Shown piece by piece: positions 37,299 through 46,320 of a stretch of DNA of 64,000 nt (positions are counted from its first letter, which is position 1; each line of letters starts with the position of its first letter). The position numbers and the translations under genes are program-made. Source of the stretch: Rhodospirillaceae bacterium (lineage in GTDB: Bacteria; Pseudomonadota; Alphaproteobacteria; Rhodospirillales; Rhodospirillaceae); NCBI GenBank assembly GCA_029243545.1, contig JAQWRV010000029.1, positions 144,564 to 208,563 of the forward strand, written 5' to 3'. Under the pieces are notes generated by a model. That model was not told the DNA's origin. It searched no databases and saw only the letters and a list, made by a program, of their open reading frames with translations.

Positions 37299-37784
37299 AT
37301 GATTTTGATTGCACTGGGCGCTAACTTACCAAGCAGAATAGGGGCGCCACGTGAAACCTGCATTGCAGCGCTTGGTGCACTGGAGCAAAAAGGTATTAGT
37401 GTTGGAAGCGTTTCTCGATGGTACGAATCAGTGCCTGTGCCATTATCCGATCAGCCGTTGTATGTGAACGGAGTTGCGTCTGTTGATACGTACCTCAATC
37501 CAGAAGATTTGCTTTCGATTCTTCTGGATATTGAAAAAGAATTTGGACGCGAACGTTTTGAGCATAATGCGGCCCGCACACTCGACCTCGATCTTTTGGC
37601 ATATCATGAAAGTAAGCGTGAAACAGCACCAGTCCTACCACATCCCCGGCTTCAGGACCGCGCGTTCGTTCTGCTGCCGCTTATGGATGTGGCTCCAGGA
37701 TGGAAGCATCCGAGAACGGGCGACAGCCTTGAGTCGATGATTTCTGCCCTAGATGATCCAAATTCTGGCATTTCACTGTCTTAG
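37299..37784 (+). CDS. folK: HPPK: hydroxymethyldihydropterin pyrophosphokinase
   Basis: FolK transfers pyrophosphate from ATP to 6-hydroxymethyl-dihydropterin in folate synthesis. The 161-residue protein has the opening IALGANLP, the substrate stretch SRWYESVPVPLSDQPLYVNG, the signature ARTLDLDLLAYHE, and HPRLQDRAFVLLPLMDVAP. It is divergent from the NYN gene across 168 bases and followed by rpoZ, matching the conserved order. Confidence 0.96.
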   Translation: MILIALGANLPSRIGAPRETCIAALGALEQKGISVGSVSRWYESVPVPLSDQPLYVNGVASVDTYLNPEDLLSILLDIEKEFGRERFEHNAARTLDLDLLAYHESKRETAPVLPHPRLQDRAFVLLPLMDVAPGWKHPRTGDSLESMISALDDPNSGISLS

Positions 37785-37947
37785 CGCGGTATTTCCCAGG
37801 ACTAATTTGCGAGGAAAACCTTGTTTTATCGCCGATTCCTCTCTAAATAAGCGCCGAGATTAATCCATTGCGCTTGGTTGTTCTGGGTTTGGGCACTCCT
37901 AGACTAAGCTGCCCGCACCTCAACCTCTCTTTGAGACAGGAAAAACT

Positions 37948-38379
37948 ATGGCTCGCGTTACCGTCGAAGATTGTGTCGTAAAAGTAAGAAACCGCTTTGA
38001 GCTTGTCGTGGTGGCGTCTCAGCGCTCACGTGAAATTTCAGCCGGCGGGGATCCTCTGATCGAGCGCGACAATGACAAAAACCCCGTGATTGCTCTGCGC
38101 GAAATAGCTGAAGATAAAGTCGTTCCTGATGAATTATTAAGCGGGGTCATTCAAGGCATGCAGCGCCATATTGAGGTCGATGAGCCGGAAGAAGACGGTT
38201 TTGACGCCATCGAGGATGGGCGTTCTTTGGCAGGTCCTGGACAAGAACACAATGACGAAGTCGCAGCCGCGACCGGCAAGACGATCGAAGGCTCTGTTAA
38301 CGACGGCGATGAACAGCATCCTCCAGTGAGTTATGAAGATGTGACCATCGATGAGGTTGCTGCCATTCAGAGAGGCTAG
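37948..38379 (+). CDS. rpoZ: RNA polymerase omega subunit
   Basis: The omega subunit helps assemble RNA polymerase and forms part of a ppGpp-binding site in Proteobacteria. The 143-residue protein has the family core [20 protein letters not shown], then [13 protein letters not shown]. It is longer than E. coli RpoZ (91) because of an acidic, probably disordered C-terminal extension of about 65 residues, common in Alphaproteobacteria. It sits directly before the ppGpp synthetase/hydrolase gene, separated by a terminator. Confidence 0.96.
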   Translation: MARVTVEDCVVKVRNRFELVVVASQRSREISAGGDPLIERDNDKNPVIALREIAEDKVVPDELLSGVIQGMQRHIEVDEPEEDGFDAIEDGRSLAGPGQEHNDEVAAATGKTIEGSVNDGDEQHPPVSYEDVTIDEVAAIQRG

Positions 38380-38411
38380 TGAATAGTCCACGGATTGGTC
38401 GCGAATATAGG

Positions 38412-38447
38412 CCGCGTCGCAGGATACCTTGCGGCGCGGTTTTCTTT
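38412..38447 (+). terminator. Intrinsic terminator after rpoZ
   Basis: CCGCGTCGCA pairs with TGCGGCGCGG (one G-T pair) around an 8-base loop, followed by TTTTCTTT. It lies 33 bases after the rpoZ stop and 55 bases before rsh, so rsh probably has its own promoter or depends on read-through. Confidence 0.85.
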
Positions 38448-38502
38448 GCGGGCAGGCGCTGTGGTATGATTAGGAAAATATGAGCGGAGGCAGTTAGTCA
38501 GC

Positions 38503-40644
38503 ATGTTACGCCAGTTCGAATTAGTCGAACGGGTTAAATCCTACGATGCGAATGCAGATGAGGACGCGATAAACCGCGCCTACGTCTATGCCATGAAAAT
38601 GCACGGCTCCCAGATGCGAGCCTCAGGCGATCCCTACTTTTCACATCCCATTGAAGTCGCGGGTATTCTCACCAATTACCGTTTGGACAGCGCATCGATT
38701 GTGACGGCTTTGTTGCACGACACGATAGAGGATACGGGCGCAACGAGTGAAGAGATATCGGCTTTATTTGGAGAAGATGTCGCCAAGCTGGTCGACGGGG
38801 TTACAAAACTCACCCGTATTCAGTTGCAAAATGTAGAGGCAAAGCAGGCCGAAAACTTCCGCAAACTGCTGCTGGCTATGTCAGAAGATATTAGAGTTCT
38901 CCTCGTCAAGTTGGCCGATCGCCTGCACAACATGCGAACACTTAACTACATTACCAATGCTGATAAGAGACGAGCAATTGCGCTAGAAACGATGGAAATC
39001 TATGCGCCCCTGGCCGAACGCCTCGGTATGCAGGAAATTAAAACTGAACTAGAGGACTTAGCGTTCGGCGAACTCTACCATGAAGCGCGCGCCTCGATTA
39101 TGGCGCGTCTCCGTTTTCTCGAACGGGAAGGTGGATATCTTGTTGGGCAAATCATGGACGAGCTTGACCACACGATCGAGTCAAGCGGACTAAAAGGTTA
39201 CGTTTCGGGCCGGGAGAAAACGCCATATTCAATATGGCGCAAGATGCAGGTGAAAGAAGTGAGCTTCGAGCAGCTGTCCGATATCATGGCCTTTCGCGTG
39301 ATGATCGACGAACCAGAGGATTGTTACCGTGCTTTGGGTGCCATTCACGCGAGTTACAGAATGGTGCCCGGACGATTCAAAGATTTCATTTCTACACCGA
39401 AACAAAACGGCTATCAGTCTATCCATACCAGCGTTATCGGCCCGGCCCAGCATCGTATCGAGGTGCAAATTAGAACGCAGCGTATGCATGACGTTGCCGA
39501 ATTGGGTGTTGCCGCCCATTGGCAATATAAGCAGGGCATCGGCAATGTAGCCGGTCGTCAATATCACTGGGTGCGCGAACTAGTGGATATTTTAGAGCAC
39601 GCTCAATCCCCTGAAGAATTTCTCGAACACACGAAACTGGCGATGTATCAGGATCAAGTCTTCTGCTTTACACCAAAAGGAGAACTTATAACTTTGCCTC
39701 GCGGCGCAAGCCCGGTTGATTTTGCTTATGCCGTGCATACGGAGGTGGGAAACACATGCGTTGGCGTAAAAGTAAACGGGCGCATTGTGCCGCTACGCAC
39801 AGAATTGTACACCGGAGACCAGGTAGAAGTCGTCACATCGAAAGCGCAAAAACCGTCACCTGAATGGGAGAGCTTTATAGTAACAGGCAAAGCCCGAGCC
39901 CATATTCGGCGGCGCATACGTACCGAAGCCCAAGCTGAGTATGCGAAACTGGGTAAAGAAATTCTGCAAAAGCGGTTTAAAAAAGAAGGCTACGACCTCA
40001 CGAAAGAAGGTTTGGTTGCCGCCTGCAATAAACTTCATCTGGAAGACCGGGCTGCCGTTTATGCGGCTGTGGGTGAGGGGCAACTCATGGCACGTCAGGT
40101 GCTTGAGGCTATCTATCCAGGTGTGAAGCCAGACCAAGAACCTAAAGTCGTGAATATTGTAAAGGCAAAGGAGAAAGGGCGAGCTAAAGGTGACACCGCT
40201 GTTCCTATTAAAGGCCTGACACCTGGATTAGCTGTCCATATGTCGGAGTGTTGCCATCCCTTGCCGGGAGATAGAATCGTCGGCGTTCTTACGGCGGGAA
40301 AAGGGGTCGATATACATACGATTGACTGTGAAGCGCTCAAAGATATTTCAGGTGATACCGATCGCTGGCTTGACCTGGTTTGGGATTCTGATCGTATTGG
40401 TGGTTTTCATCTGGGCCGCATCAATCTCGTCGTCCTCAATGAACCGGGAAGCCTGGGAGCACTATCCATGGTTATTGCTCAAAACCGCGGCAATATTTCC
40501 AACCTTAAGATCGTCAATCGATCTAATGACTTCTTTGAAATGGACTTGGATATCGAGGTAACTAGCGTAAGACATATCACCAATATCATCGCGGCATTGC
40601 GGGCGTCGCCCGCGGTCAATTCCGTTGAGCGAGCCCGGCGCTAG
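38503..40644 (+). CDS. rsh: Bifunctional (p)ppGpp synthetase/hydrolase
   Basis: This 713-residue stringent-response enzyme has domains in order. The HD hydrolase contains YFSHPIEVAGIL and ALLHDTIEDTG, with intact metal ligands, and LADRLHNMRTL. The synthetase contains GREKTPYSIWRKM and IMAFRVMID. The TGS domain contains FTPKGELITLPRGASPVDFA. The C-terminal helical/zinc-finger-like region has ECCHPLPGDRIVG, and the ACT domain follows from about residue 640. Both catalytic halves look intact, as expected for the single long RelA/SpoT homologue of Alphaproteobacteria. It heads the DUF2062-pdxJ-acpS run. Confidence 0.97.
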   Translation: MLRQFELVERVKSYDANADEDAINRAYVYAMKMHGSQMRASGDPYFSHPIEVAGILTNYRLDSASIVTALLHDTIEDTGATSEEISALFGEDVAKLVDGVTKLTRIQLQNVEAKQAENFRKLLLAMSEDIRVLLVKLADRLHNMRTLNYITNADKRRAIALETMEIYAPLAERLGMQEIKTELEDLAFGELYHEARASIMARLRFLEREGGYLVGQIMDELDHTIESSGLKGYVSGREKTPYSIWRKMQVKEVSFEQLSDIMAFRVMIDEPEDCYRALGAIHASYRMVPGRFKDFISTPKQNGYQSIHTSVIGPAQHRIEVQIRTQRMHDVAELGVAAHWQYKQGIGNVAGRQYHWVRELVDILEHAQSPEEFLEHTKLAMYQDQVFCFTPKGELITLPRGASPVDFAYAVHTEVGNTCVGVKVNGRIVPLRTELYTGDQVEVVTSKAQKPSPEWESFIVTGKARAHIRRRIRTEAQAEYAKLGKEILQKRFKKEGYDLTKEGLVAACNKLHLEDRAAVYAAVGEGQLMARQVLEAIYPGVKPDQEPKVVNIVKAKEKGRAKGDTAVPIKGLTPGLAVHMSECCHPLPGDRIVGVLTAGKGVDIHTIDCEALKDISGDTDRWLDLVWDSDRIGGFHLGRINLVVLNEPGSLGALSMVIAQNRGNISNLKIVNRSNDFFEMDLDIEVTSVRHITNIIAALRASPAVNSVERARR

Positions 40645-40658
40645 GAGAGGTTTAGGCT

Positions 40659-41270
40659 ATGTTTCAGCGCCGGTCGCAGAAAACCATACTCATGCGCGTG
40701 AGAGAACTTTTTTGGCCCAGGAAGGGATGGCGTCGCGCCAGCCAATATCTATGGCATCGGCTTCATAGATTGCCAGGGTCTCCGTATTCTATTGCCGCTG
40801 GTTTAGCGACCGGTGCGGCATTTTCGGTGACGCCCTTTATTGGGATCCATTTCTTCTTAGCGGCACTGCTGGCCTGGCTCATTAGGGCCAATGTAGTCGC
40901 CTCAGTATTCGGTACGCTTCTAGGTAATCCTTGGACATTCCCCGTTATTTGGCTATCGACGCATCAATTCGGACGTTTCATGCTGGGTCGCAATGTTGCG
41001 CTCGGAGATGAACTAAATTTTACAGCAATGTATACCGGCTTGGTTCACTCTATAATTGAAACCGATGCGACCATGTTTGTAGAACAGGTGTGGCCGCTCT
41101 GGATGCCAATGTTTGTAGGTAGCATACCGTCTGCTATTTTCACTTGGCTAGTCGTATATTTTGTTTGTTTCCGGCTCACCAAATCCTATCAAGAGCGGCG
41201 TAATGCACGTCGAGTTGTGAAGATTAACGCATTGCGTGATTCGTCTCTAAAGCAGGACATAGCGGGATGA
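40659..41270 (+). CDS. DUF2062 membrane protein
   Basis: This 203-residue inner-membrane protein of unknown function has the DUF2062 signature: [20 protein letters not shown], and [17 protein letters not shown] in the next loop. There are about three hydrophobic segments between residues 45 and 180, with basic ends. The gene lies between rsh and pdxJ in a widely conserved alphaproteobacterial order. Its stop overlaps the pdxJ start by four bases (ATGA), so translation is coupled. Confidence 0.92.
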   Translation: MFQRRSQKTILMRVRELFWPRKGWRRASQYLWHRLHRLPGSPYSIAAGLATGAAFSVTPFIGIHFFLAALLAWLIRANVVASVFGTLLGNPWTFPVIWLSTHQFGRFMLGRNVALGDELNFTAMYTGLVHSIIETDATMFVEQVWPLWMPMFVGSIPSAIFTWLVVYFVCFRLTKSYQERRNARRVVKINALRDSSLKQDIAG

Positions 41271-42025
41271 CGTCGCATCTTCGACTTGGCGTGAACATAG
41301 ACCACGTCGCTACGATTCGAAATGCTAGGGGTGGGCGGCACCCCAATCCAGTGCGTGCGGCTGTGATCGCAGCCGCGGCTGGTGCGGATGGAATAACCGC
41401 GCATTTGCGGGAAGACCGGCGCCATATTTCCGATGAAGATATTGAGCAGCTACGGCGGGAGATCAAAATACCTCTTAATTTAGAGATGGCGGCAACCGAT
41501 GAGATGTTAGAAATTGCTTTACGTCATCGCCCATTTGCGGCGTGCATTGTGCCTGAAAAGCGAGAAGAGAGAACAACTGAGGGCGGTCTGGATGCTGCAG
41601 GTGGGTATAATCATCTGGCCCGGTTTGTAAGGGGCATGGGTGAAGCTAACATACGTGTGTCGCTATTTATTGAACCTGATCCAGCACAAGTTGAAGCAGC
41701 GCAACGATTGGGTGCCCCGGTTATAGAATTGCACACCGGCGCTTACTGTGACGCATTAGTGGGACCAAATCGCCAGCGCCATCTTGAGCGTATTAAAGCC
41801 GCTGCAGTGCGGGCTGAAGCATTGGGGCTGGAATGTCACGCCGGCCATGGGTTGAGTTTTGATACCGTTGGGCCAATCGCTGCTATACCAACACTTAAGG
41901 AACTCAACATCGGACACTTTCTAATTGGGGAAGCAATTTTCAGTGGTCTCGCTACAAGCATTAAAGAAATGCGGGGTCTAATGAATGAGGCACGCGAGGA
42001 AACGGAAGGTGACGGCGGCAGATGA
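41267..42025 (+). CDS. pdxJ: Pyridoxine 5'-phosphate synthase
   Basis: PdxJ joins deoxyxylulose phosphate and aminoacetone phosphate to form pyridoxine phosphate (vitamin B6). The 252-residue TIM barrel opens [20 protein letters not shown], includes [14 protein letters not shown] and [11 protein letters not shown], and ends [16 protein letters not shown]. It overlaps both neighbours by four bases. Deoxyxylulose phosphate is also the precursor for isoprenoids and thiamine thiazole. Confidence 0.97.
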   Translation: MTSHLRLGVNIDHVATIRNARGGRHPNPVRAAVIAAAAGADGITAHLREDRRHISDEDIEQLRREIKIPLNLEMAATDEMLEIALRHRPFAACIVPEKREERTTEGGLDAAGGYNHLARFVRGMGEANIRVSLFIEPDPAQVEAAQRLGAPVIELHTGAYCDALVGPNRQRHLERIKAAAVRAEALGLECHAGHGLSFDTVGPIAAIPTLKELNIGHFLIGEAIFSGLATSIKEMRGLMNEAREETEGDGGR

Positions 42026-42447
42026 TTTTAGGCATAGGTACAGACCTCATCGATATACGCCGCATTGAAAAGACCTTGGAGCGTTTTGGCGAACGTTTTA
42101 TTACCCGCATTTTCACAGATATTGAGCAGGCGAAGGCGGAGCGGCGGCGTGGTGCAGGGCAGGCCTATGCTGCAACATATGCAAAACGCTATGCAGCAAA
42201 AGAGGCGGCTTCCAAGGCCCTAGGTACTGGTTTCCGCCGTGGTGTCTATTGGCGCGACCTGGCTGTGGTAAATTTGCCCTCTGGTCAGCCTACAGTGAAA
42301 ATGACGGGTGGCGCAGCCGAACGCCTTAAAGCGTTGATTCCAGAGGGAATGACGGCGCGTGTTGACCTAACTATCACAGATGAATATCCAATCGCGGAGG
42401 CGATGGTCATTATCACGGCGATTCCAGTTGAGGCTGTTTCACCTTGA
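42022..42447 (+). CDS. acpS: Holo-[acyl-carrier-protein] synthase
   Basis: AcpS attaches 4'-phosphopantetheine from CoA to acyl carrier protein. The 141-residue protein has the opening [20 protein letters not shown] with the metal-binding Asp, and [18 protein letters not shown], carrying the Glu ligand. Normal length for the family. Its start overlaps pdxJ by four bases; 116 bases separate it from lepB. Confidence 0.96.
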   Translation: MILGIGTDLIDIRRIEKTLERFGERFITRIFTDIEQAKAERRRGAGQAYAATYAKRYAAKEAASKALGTGFRRGVYWRDLAVVNLPSGQPTVKMTGGAAERLKALIPEGMTARVDLTITDEYPIAEAMVIITAIPVEAVSP

Positions 42448-42563
42448 TTAATAAGGGCTCTCGCTTGACACGAGGCTATTGGCCCGGTTTTATCCGGCCC
42501 TTCAAGTTAGATATATCAGCCGTCTCCAACATATTTCGTTGTAGTTAAGGTTACCGTTTCACT

Positions 42564-43319
42564 GTGTCAGATAACACTGGGGCCATGTCCAAAAAAAAGA
42601 ACGACGGGTTCTGGGAAACCATCCGCACGGTCATTTATGCGATATTAGTCGCACTCGCGATCCGCACCTTCGCCTATGAACCCTTCAATATTCCGTCAGG
42701 GTCCATGCGGCCAACTCTGCTGATCGGGGACTACCTATTTGTATCCAAATATTCCTATGGATATAGTCGGCATTCTTTCCCGTTGAGTATTATGCCGTTT
42801 GCAGGGCGTGTCTGGTTTGATGCGCCTGATAGGGGTGATGTAGTGGTATTCAAACTGCCAAGTGATAATAAGACGGATTACATCAAGCGCATCATTGGAT
42901 TGCCTGGCGATACGATACAGGTTCAAGACGGGCGGCTCTTTATCAATGGTGAATTGGTTCAACGGGAACGTATTGGTGATTTTACTTACCGCAATACATA
43001 CGGTAGCCAACTTCGAGTTGCCCAGTTTGTAGAAACGCTGCCAGGTGGAAAAAAGCACTTCATCCTGGAAGAAGGCGATAACCGTATCTATGACAATACC
43101 CGTGAATTTAGTGTTCCGCAGGGGCACTATTTTATGATGGGTGATAACCGAGACAATTCGGCAGATAGCCGTAGTCAGGTCGGTTTTGTCCCTGCAGAAA
43201 ACTTGGTCGGACGCGCGGAATTCTTGTTTTTCTCGACCAACGGGACGGCCTCCATTCTTGAATTTTGGAAATGGCCAACGGCCATCCGTTTCAGCCGGCT
43301 GTTTGATCCTTTAAGCTGA
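42564..43319 (+). CDS. lepB: Signal peptidase I
   Basis: LepB cleaves signal peptides of exported proteins on the outer face of the inner membrane. The 251-residue protein has one N-terminal transmembrane segment (IRTVIYAILVALAIRTFAY). The catalytic Ser lies in FNIPSGSMRPTLLIGDYLFV and the Lys in DVVVFKLPSDNKTDYIKRII. MMGDNRDNSADSRSQVGFVP is the third family box. The GTG at 42564 is taken as start; the ATG at 42585 is an alternative that would remove seven residues. It is followed five bases later by rnc. Confidence 0.96.
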   Translation: MSDNTGAMSKKKNDGFWETIRTVIYAILVALAIRTFAYEPFNIPSGSMRPTLLIGDYLFVSKYSYGYSRHSFPLSIMPFAGRVWFDAPDRGDVVVFKLPSDNKTDYIKRIIGLPGDTIQVQDGRLFINGELVQRERIGDFTYRNTYGSQLRVAQFVETLPGGKKHFILEEGDNRIYDNTREFSVPQGHYFMMGDNRDNSADSRSQVGFVPAENLVGRAEFLFFSTNGTASILEFWKWPTAIRFSRLFDPLS

Positions 43320-43324
43320 GGGGC

Positions 43325-43993
43325 ATGACGGATAGAAACTCTCTCGAAGATCGTCTTGGTCATCATTTCAAAGATGGATCCCTCCTCAATCTTGCGCTAA
43401 CGCATCGGAGCGTTATTGCGGAAGATACTTCGGCTGTGATCAACAAAACCAATGAGCGCTTGGAGTTTTTAGGCGACCGCGTTCTTGGCCTAGCCGTGGT
43501 GCAACTCCTATTGGAGTCATTCCCGGATGAATCAGAAGGGCAATTGGCGCAGCGATTTTCCGTGCTCGCCAGTGCCAAAACGTTACACTTGGTTGCTATT
43601 GAAATTGATTTGGCCCCTCACATAAAAATGGGCGCGAATATGCATATGGCAGATGCCATTGTATCTGATGCCTGTGAAGCCCTGATTGGTGCTGTCTACT
43701 TGGACTCGGGTTTCGAATCAGCGCGATCTGTTGTGCTGCGCCACTGGCAATCAATCATGGATGCGGCGATTAGCCCTCCCAAGGATGCAAAAACAGCGTT
43801 ACAGGAATGGGCGCAGGAACGTGGACTTCCGTTGCCAAAATATGACCTTGTTGATCGATCTGGCCCAGACCACGCGCCGCAATTTACCATGGCCGTGGCC
43901 ATTGAGGGGCATGAATCGTCTAGCGGCGGCGGTTCATCAAAACGGGCTGCAACACAAAAAGCAGCGGAAGCCATGCTCGCGACATTGGCGTGA
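43325..43993 (+). CDS. rnc: Ribonuclease III
   Basis: RNase III cuts double-stranded RNA, including rRNA precursors. The 222-residue protein has the signature NERLEFLGDRVLGLAV, the second acidic box VSDACEALIGAVYLDSG, and a C-terminal double-stranded RNA-binding domain from about residue 155, ending with GGGSSKRAATQKAAEAMLATL. Its stop overlaps the era start (GTGA), a coupling conserved in many bacteria. Confidence 0.97.
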   Translation: MTDRNSLEDRLGHHFKDGSLLNLALTHRSVIAEDTSAVINKTNERLEFLGDRVLGLAVVQLLLESFPDESEGQLAQRFSVLASAKTLHLVAIEIDLAPHIKMGANMHMADAIVSDACEALIGAVYLDSGFESARSVVLRHWQSIMDAAISPPKDAKTALQEWAQERGLPLPKYDLVDRSGPDHAPQFTMAVAIEGHESSSGGGSSKRAATQKAAEAMLATLA

Positions 43994-44922
43994 CCGAAGT
44001 TAGCCCAATCAATACCGATACCCGGTGCGGTTTTGTGGCCGTACTCGGAGCGCCTAACGCTGGCAAATCGACGCTGGTGAATATGTTGGTTGGGACCAAG
44101 GTCTCGATTGTGTCGCCAAAGGTACAGACGACCCGTAGCATTGTGCGGGGAATCGTTATGCACGGTCAGAGCCAGATCGTAATTGTAGATACACCTGGTA
44201 TATTCGACGGCGCGAACCGGCGTTTGGAACGCGCCATGGTGTCAGCGGCATGGTCCGGTGCGGACGATGCCGACGCCATACTGCTTGTGGTCGATGGCAG
44301 CAAAGCTCTTGGACGGGATGCAAGTCAGATTGTCAGCGCGTTATCGCGGCGTCTGGCAGAGAGGCCTTGTCCAGTAATGCTTGTGGTTAACAAAGTCGAC
44401 ATCGCCAAAAAAGAGCTGCTGCTCGTTCTTACATCCCATCTTAATGAAGCTATCGCCTTCAACGAAACATTTATGGTGTCGGCTTTGTCAGGCGACGGTA
44501 CTGAGCCCATGTTGGACCTTATCGCCGCTGAAATGTCCATCAGTCCTTGGCTCTACCCGGAGGATGAAGTTTCTGATTTACCGCAGCGTATGCTTGCGGC
44601 AGAGATCACCCGCGAAAAGCTGTTTCTCACCCTGCGCCAAGAGCTGCCCTACGATTGTGCCGTCGAGACTATTTCCTGGCAGGATTGGAAAGACGGCAGT
44701 GCCCGCATTGACCAAACCATTTACGTTACGCGGGATAGCCAAAAGCCTATCGTTCTTGGGAAGGGGGGGCGGAGTATCAAAAGTGTGGGGGAACAGGCCC
44801 GCGTTGAGCTGGAAGAGCTTCTTGGAGTACGCTTACATTTATTTTTGCATGTTAAAGTGGAGCCAAAATGGCGCGAACGGCGGGCGCACTATACGGCTTG
44901 GGGCCTCGACTTTGAGGCCTAA
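43990..44922 (+). CDS. era: GTPase Era
   Basis: Era is a GTPase needed for 30S subunit assembly; it binds the 3' end of 16S rRNA. The 310-residue protein has G1 VLGAPNAGKSTLVNMLVG, the G2 region TTRSIVRGI, G3 VDTPGIF and G4 NKVD. The C-terminal KH domain contains PIVLGKGGRSIKSVGEQAR, the GxxG-type loop. Start GTG 43990 overlaps the rnc stop. A short membrane-protein gene follows before recO. Confidence 0.97.
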   Translation: MTEVSPINTDTRCGFVAVLGAPNAGKSTLVNMLVGTKVSIVSPKVQTTRSIVRGIVMHGQSQIVIVDTPGIFDGANRRLERAMVSAAWSGADDADAILLVVDGSKALGRDASQIVSALSRRLAERPCPVMLVVNKVDIAKKELLLVLTSHLNEAIAFNETFMVSALSGDGTEPMLDLIAAEMSISPWLYPEDEVSDLPQRMLAAEITREKLFLTLRQELPYDCAVETISWQDWKDGSARIDQTIYVTRDSQKPIVLGKGGRSIKSVGEQARVELEELLGVRLHLFLHVKVEPKWRERRAHYTAWGLDFEA

Positions 44923-44967
44923 GTTGTTAGAAATACCCGACGTTCGTTAAGTTTTAAGGATACCAAG

Positions 44968-45147
44968 GTGAACCTGGACGCTTGGGGAATTATAACATTC
45001 TGCGTATGGGCCGTTGCTTTGTCTGCGAACGTCTTCCAGCGCACCCAAGGGAAAGGCGGTCGTAGACCTGACTATATTGTACTTTTTGCCGGAGTTGGCG
45101 GCATGATTGTGGGCAGCGCGCTTCTTTTTCTCCCTGACCAGGAATAG
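44968..45147 (+). CDS. Small two-helix membrane protein
   Basis: This 59-residue frame starts with GTG 44968, preceded by AAGGAT at proper distance, and ends eight bases before recO. The sequence has two hydrophobic segments, IITFCVWAVALSANVF and YIVLFAGVGGMIVGSALLFL, joined by a short basic loop (QGKGGRRPD). I do not recognise a family. Its position in the tightly packed rnc-era-recO-parC run and its membrane-like composition support a real gene. Confidence 0.55.
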   Translation: MNLDAWGIITFCVWAVALSANVFQRTQGKGGRRPDYIVLFAGVGGMIVGSALLFLPDQE

Positions 45148-45155
45148 CGCGCGGC

Positions 45156-45881
45156 ATGGCTGTTGAGTGGACGAATCTTGGCTTGGTTCTCTCCGTTCGC
45201 AAACACGGTGAACACGATATCATTCTCCATGCCCTGACTGAACATCACGGCCATCATGCGGGTTTGGTAAAGGGCGGGAATAGCCGCAAGCACAAAGGCC
45301 TTTACCAGCCTGGCAACCGACTGCATATGCGATGGCGCGCGCGCCTTCCTGATCATCTGGGTGCCTTTGTGTGTGAACCGGATCGCATGTTTGCGGCTGA
45401 AGCCCTTCATGATAGGGGCCTATTACTTTCATTAACGGCCCTGTGCGCGACCGCAGAAACGGTCCTTCCAGAGCGGGAGGTGCACGCCTTGGCCTATCGC
45501 CAGGCCTGCCACCTGCTTGAAACGATTGGCACCGATGGTTGGGGCGCCGACTACGTGTTGTGGGAAATGCATCTCCTTAATGAACTCGGTTTTGGTCTCG
45601 ACCTTGAGTCCTGTGCGTCCACAGGGGAATCAGAAGATCTCATCTATGTCTCTCCCAAAAGTGGCCGGGCGGTATCACGGGCAGCCGGCATTCCTTACAA
45701 AAAGCAGTTGCTTGATCTGCCGCCCTTTTTGACAGCAGAGGACCATGGCCGCCCAACACAGGAGGACGTCGCGGCGGGACTGGAACTCACCGGATATTTT
45801 CTAGAGCGGTATGTTTTCGCTCAGCATCGGCAGACCCTGCCGGACGCCAGGGTGCGCCTGCAGACAATGCTGGCAGGATAG
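45156..45881 (+). CDS. recO: DNA repair protein RecO
   Basis: RecO works with RecF/RecR to load RecA at gaps. The 241-residue protein has an N-terminal OB fold (LGLVLSVRKHGEHDIILHAL, HAGLVKGGNSRKHKG) and an alpha-helical C-terminal domain. The zinc-finger cysteines present in some RecO proteins are not seen as a full set; only CAS in LDLESCAST is visible in that region. It follows era in the standard order. Confidence 0.92.
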   Translation: MAVEWTNLGLVLSVRKHGEHDIILHALTEHHGHHAGLVKGGNSRKHKGLYQPGNRLHMRWRARLPDHLGAFVCEPDRMFAAEALHDRGLLLSLTALCATAETVLPEREVHALAYRQACHLLETIGTDGWGADYVLWEMHLLNELGFGLDLESCASTGESEDLIYVSPKSGRAVSRAAGIPYKKQLLDLPPFLTAEDHGRPTQEDVAAGLELTGYFLERYVFAQHRQTLPDARVRLQTMLAG

Positions 45882-46320
45882 CGCTGCTATAGAAACACCC
45901 CATGTCTGGGTTACGTAACATGGTCACATCGTTACTGTTTCTTGCGCTGGGTACCGCAAGCGGCGGAAAGCGCGATTTGTGGCAGAACTGCTGTTGCCAT
46001 AGCCGATCGTGACCGAGCTTAATTTGTTACAGCTACCACTGCCACCTATCGCTGTTCCAATTTCTCCAATGTGATTGTTATCATTAAATATTTGGACAAA
46101 ATTTGAGATGTACTGCCAATCGTCCGTCTTATGGTTCAGGGATGCTACCGCTGTTTTCATGGCCTGAATTTAAGCGCTTTTAGCTCACGAAACCCACCTC
46201 ATCTGGATGAATAGTGCGATTATGCGGCTATAAACTCTATATTTCGTGTTTACACAGGCTCACGGCCACTGCATTTTGTGATTTAGCCCTCAACTCCGTG
46301 TTTTCTAGGCAAGTCGCTCC
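45882..46320. other. Gap between recO and parC without a confident gene
   Basis: In this 439-base region a 78-codon minus-strand frame (45924-46160) begins MKTAVASLNHKTDDWQYISN and has a weak CAGG site. It could encode a small secreted or cytosolic protein, but I recognise no family and composition is not persuasive. The 160 bases before parC are AT-rich and probably contain its promoter. No terminator hairpin was found after recO. Confidence 0.4.

Noticed and set aside
45924..46160. 78-codon minus-strand frame between recO and parC
   Set aside because: It has a weak ribosome binding site and no family that I recognise. It is described under the gap and not called as a gene.
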